Shown here in pieces: positions 61,674 through 64,000 of a DNA stretch of 64,000 nt; positions within the stretch are counted from its first letter, which is position 1, and the number at the start of each line of letters is the position of its first letter. This DNA is from Ulota crispa (taxonomy: Eukaryota > Streptophyta > Bryopsida > Orthotrichales > Orthotrichaceae), in the NCBI GenBank assembly GCA_963920765.1, contig OY987249.1:10416817-10480816 (forward strand), written 5' to 3'. The position numbers and the translations under genes were made by a program. The notes below the pieces were generated by a model. That model was not told the DNA's origin and ran no database searches. It saw only the letters and a list, made by a program, of their open reading frames with translations.

Positions 61674-62505
61674 ATTTTGAAAAGTGTAGATACATTGATT
61701 TTAAGATTAAATACTACTTGAGCACTGATTTTCATCTATTGAATTCATTTGCCAAAAATACTCTAAATATATTTTGAAAAATACTTCAAAATGATTTTGG
61801 AGCCTCTATACTTCTTTGTGTTGTTTTTTTTCTTTTGTATAATCATTTCCAAGGAATTTGTTTAGAGATCCTGGATGAAACTTGTTATTTGTTTATAATT
61901 CAAACTAGGTGCGGTAAACCAATTCTTTCTTCTAGTGCTTGTAATCTTGTTATTTCATAGCAAGGGGTTATTCTTATTCATTGGGTGGAGTTATAACAAT
62001 ATCCACTAATGCATAAAGATTATCTTTGGTGAACAATGTAGGAGTAGCTAAATTATATATATTTGGTAAGCTTGGAAGGGTACCAGTGCAAGTCTTAAGA
62101 AGTTAAGCAAATCCAAACATCATTGCTGTTAATTTTTGGCAAATAAATTTATAAAACCATAACAACAAAAAGGGAATTCAAAAACGATATAATTGAATGT
62201 TGCTCAGCTATTCCACACACACTACAGAATCATGTTACTTGAAACTTCTTAAGTACAATTTTACATGCATTTTCAAAATTAGACTTATGGGTATTCAACC
62301 TCTACTTATTACCTATGGGCATCTTCTTGACTTGCTAGAACCTCATAATACTGCTAAAGCCAAAAAAAAGTGGCACCTTTCAAGTTGATTTCTACATAAT
62401 TGCCTAAGGACAATAAACAATTTGTTTCTTCAAATCAATTTCATCCATATAAAATGACTATATTATGAAACACTCACTTAAGAAAATTGAATTGCTTTTA
62501 GCCTC
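61674..62505. other. AT-rich intergenic, nothing recognised
   Basis: No exon or repeat could be supported. Confidence 0.45.
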
Positions 62506-62509
62506 TTAA

Positions 62510-63247
62510 CCATTAAACGTCATTACAACCGCTTTATGGCTTCTAGATGACAAAGTCTTGCTCTAATAGTGGAATAACATTGCTTTTTATCCAAGATTTT
62601 GTTGGGATATGAACAATGCAATCTAGAGCATGTAGATAGATAGTTTCTGCATGCACAATGTGACGAACAATGTTCACAAAAGGGTCTCACTTGTCAATTG
62701 AGTACTAAAGATGCACCACCATGTAGTGTATTTTGATTTTTGAGGATCTTCTTACCAAAACTTAGTTTGAGTTATTAAAATGATGTGTTTTTAGTTTGAG
62801 CATAACTAGCAATAGAAAGTTTACAAAATCTAGTTTCTCCTTGTACTTTAAGCTTCTGAAAAAATTTAAGTTTTGAAATTTTTGTTACTATCACAAGTTG
62901 AATACCTATTACTATGAAATGGTTACTTTTTCTAATTTGATCAACATGGGAGTTTTTTTCCATCATGATGGTCTTCATTTTGACTCACATCCATGCTAAA
63001 AAATGTGGCATAGTTGAACACATTTGGAATTAATATGAATTTCTTTAGCATTTGCTTCAAAAACTTACAATATTTTCAAATTTTTACCAAAATATATGAA
63101 TATTTTTTATACACGTAGTATGCATATACCTTCTTCTATTAAAATTATAATATTGAATTTTGATGTTGATTACATTGCCAAAATAACTGCTAGAAGATGA
63201 TTGCAATTCCATAGGAAATCCATGGTTGTAGGCGTGTCCTTTAAGGG
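62510..63247. mobile_element. TTAA-flanked element, 738 bp
   Basis: TTAA (62506-62509) then CCATTAAACGTCATTACAACC opens; GTAGGCGTGTCCTTTAAGGG then TTAA (63248-63251) closes. Ends agree as CCnTTAAAnGnC. The interior is distinct and non-coding. Confidence 0.72.
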
Positions 63248-63462
63248 TTAAGGATATTGCTATATTATATATGTTTTCTTGAGTTGTATACATATAGTGC
63301 ACATGGGTAGCACATGAATCCCATTGGAATTGTAAATTTTAAGACAAGTTATAAACATACTATTGGTCAACTATGATTTTTTTGGGGAATTCTTGGCATT
63401 TGTCATAAAGTCGATTCTTTTTAGTACTAAATGGTCCTTGTATGAATAGGCAACATCCTTAA

Positions 63463-64000
63463 CCCCTCACCGTCCACAAGCGTTCCCCGGTATCTCAGAA
63501 TGTGCTCTTGGATGAACAGAATGACAACATTTTGATAAGTTGCATCATTTAAAAAAAATTGTAACCATACAAAGTCAAACTAGATATGTTAAAGATCACA
63601 TAGGAAAAGAAAACACAACAATATCACTTATGGATTGAAAGATTATAACATTTGATCAAGAGGGTGTTAAAACTGTGAAAGTAATTTGAAGTCTTTCAAT
63701 CCTCTTTTCACATCTCAAATTTATAATTGAGGAGATCAACAAAAATATGAGTATTTAAAGTATAACATGCGTAACCCTAACCAATTTACGGTTTCTTAAA
63801 ATCTACTCTACAATTTTTTATATTAAATTTCTAATGTGATTTTTTCTCCAAGTTCTAGTGTACTTGAGGCTCATTTCCAAGAGCTCTCAACACTAGAAAG
63901 TGAAGATTTGCAATGGACACCCTTGCACAAAATCTTGAATAGACAAATCATAGTCATTCATTTTCAAAATCAGATTTTTGATACTAGAACAAGACTTTAA
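63463..64000. mobile_element. TTAA-flanked MITE, main family, cut by window end
   Basis: TTAA (63459-63462) then CCCCTCACCGTCCAC opens; the interior follows the copy at 61026 closely to the last base. About 100 bp and the right end should lie beyond the window. Confidence 0.85.

Noticed and set aside
1-64000. CRISPR array, bacterial operon or integrated organelle DNA
   Set aside because: No regularly spaced identical repeats with unique spacers, no operon-like spacing, and no chloroplast or mitochondrial genes were recognised. The tandem arrays here have continuous diverged units.

Overview
This window is nuclear DNA of a plant (streptophyte), probably a land plant. Genes are split by GT..AG introns, the flanks are AT-rich, and the recognisable products are plant-type: an ASHH2/SDG8-like H3K36 methyltransferase (CW + AWS/SET/post-SET), an ABCF1/GCN20-type ABC-F protein, an ING2-type PHD protein and a plant-type GT31 beta-1,3-galactosyltransferase. 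I cannot name the species. Compact introns and very many short DNA elements would fit a non-flowering plant, but this is a guess.

Layout: 0-1 kb holds a centrin-like EF-hand fragment (minus). 2-4.2 kb holds two TTAA-flanked repeats. 4.7-10.65 kb is the GT31 gene (minus, 7 exons), whose first intron is a ~2 kb tandem array. 12-14.5 kb is foldback repeats. 15.05-19.6 kb is the ING gene (plus, 7 exons), with a duplicated exon 2 and a MULE-like insertion. 20.65-25.14 kb is a hydrophilic protein of unknown function (minus, about 3 exons). 25.5-34 kb is gene-free and repeat-rich. 35.28-38.0 kb is the ABCF gene (plus, 5 coding exons). 38-45.7 kb is gene-free, with two CACTA-type MITEs and young hairpins. 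45.8-55.4 kb is the ASHH2-like gene (minus, 22 coding exons; its 5' UTR reaches about 56.5 kb). 57-64 kb is gene-free and repeat-rich.

The exon models of the GT31, ING, ABCF and ASHH2 genes were joined by hand from splice sites and phase. Each gives one uninterrupted frame: 375, 266, 597 and 1631 residues. ING (histone-mark reader) and ASHH2 (H3K36 methyltransferase) are both chromatin proteins and ABCF1 works in translation control, but nothing suggests the genes work as a unit.

The most striking feature is a crowd of short elements that look different inside but share one terminal rule: a TTAA flank followed by CCC(C/T)TnAAnGnC-like termini, inverted at the other end. At least ten such elements, in several internal families, lie in 64 kb. 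TTAA duplication with CCC termini is the mark of piggyBac-type transposition, unexpected in a plant. Second is the GT31 first intron, where nearly every one of about 14 tandem units carries a telo-box (AAACCCTAA).
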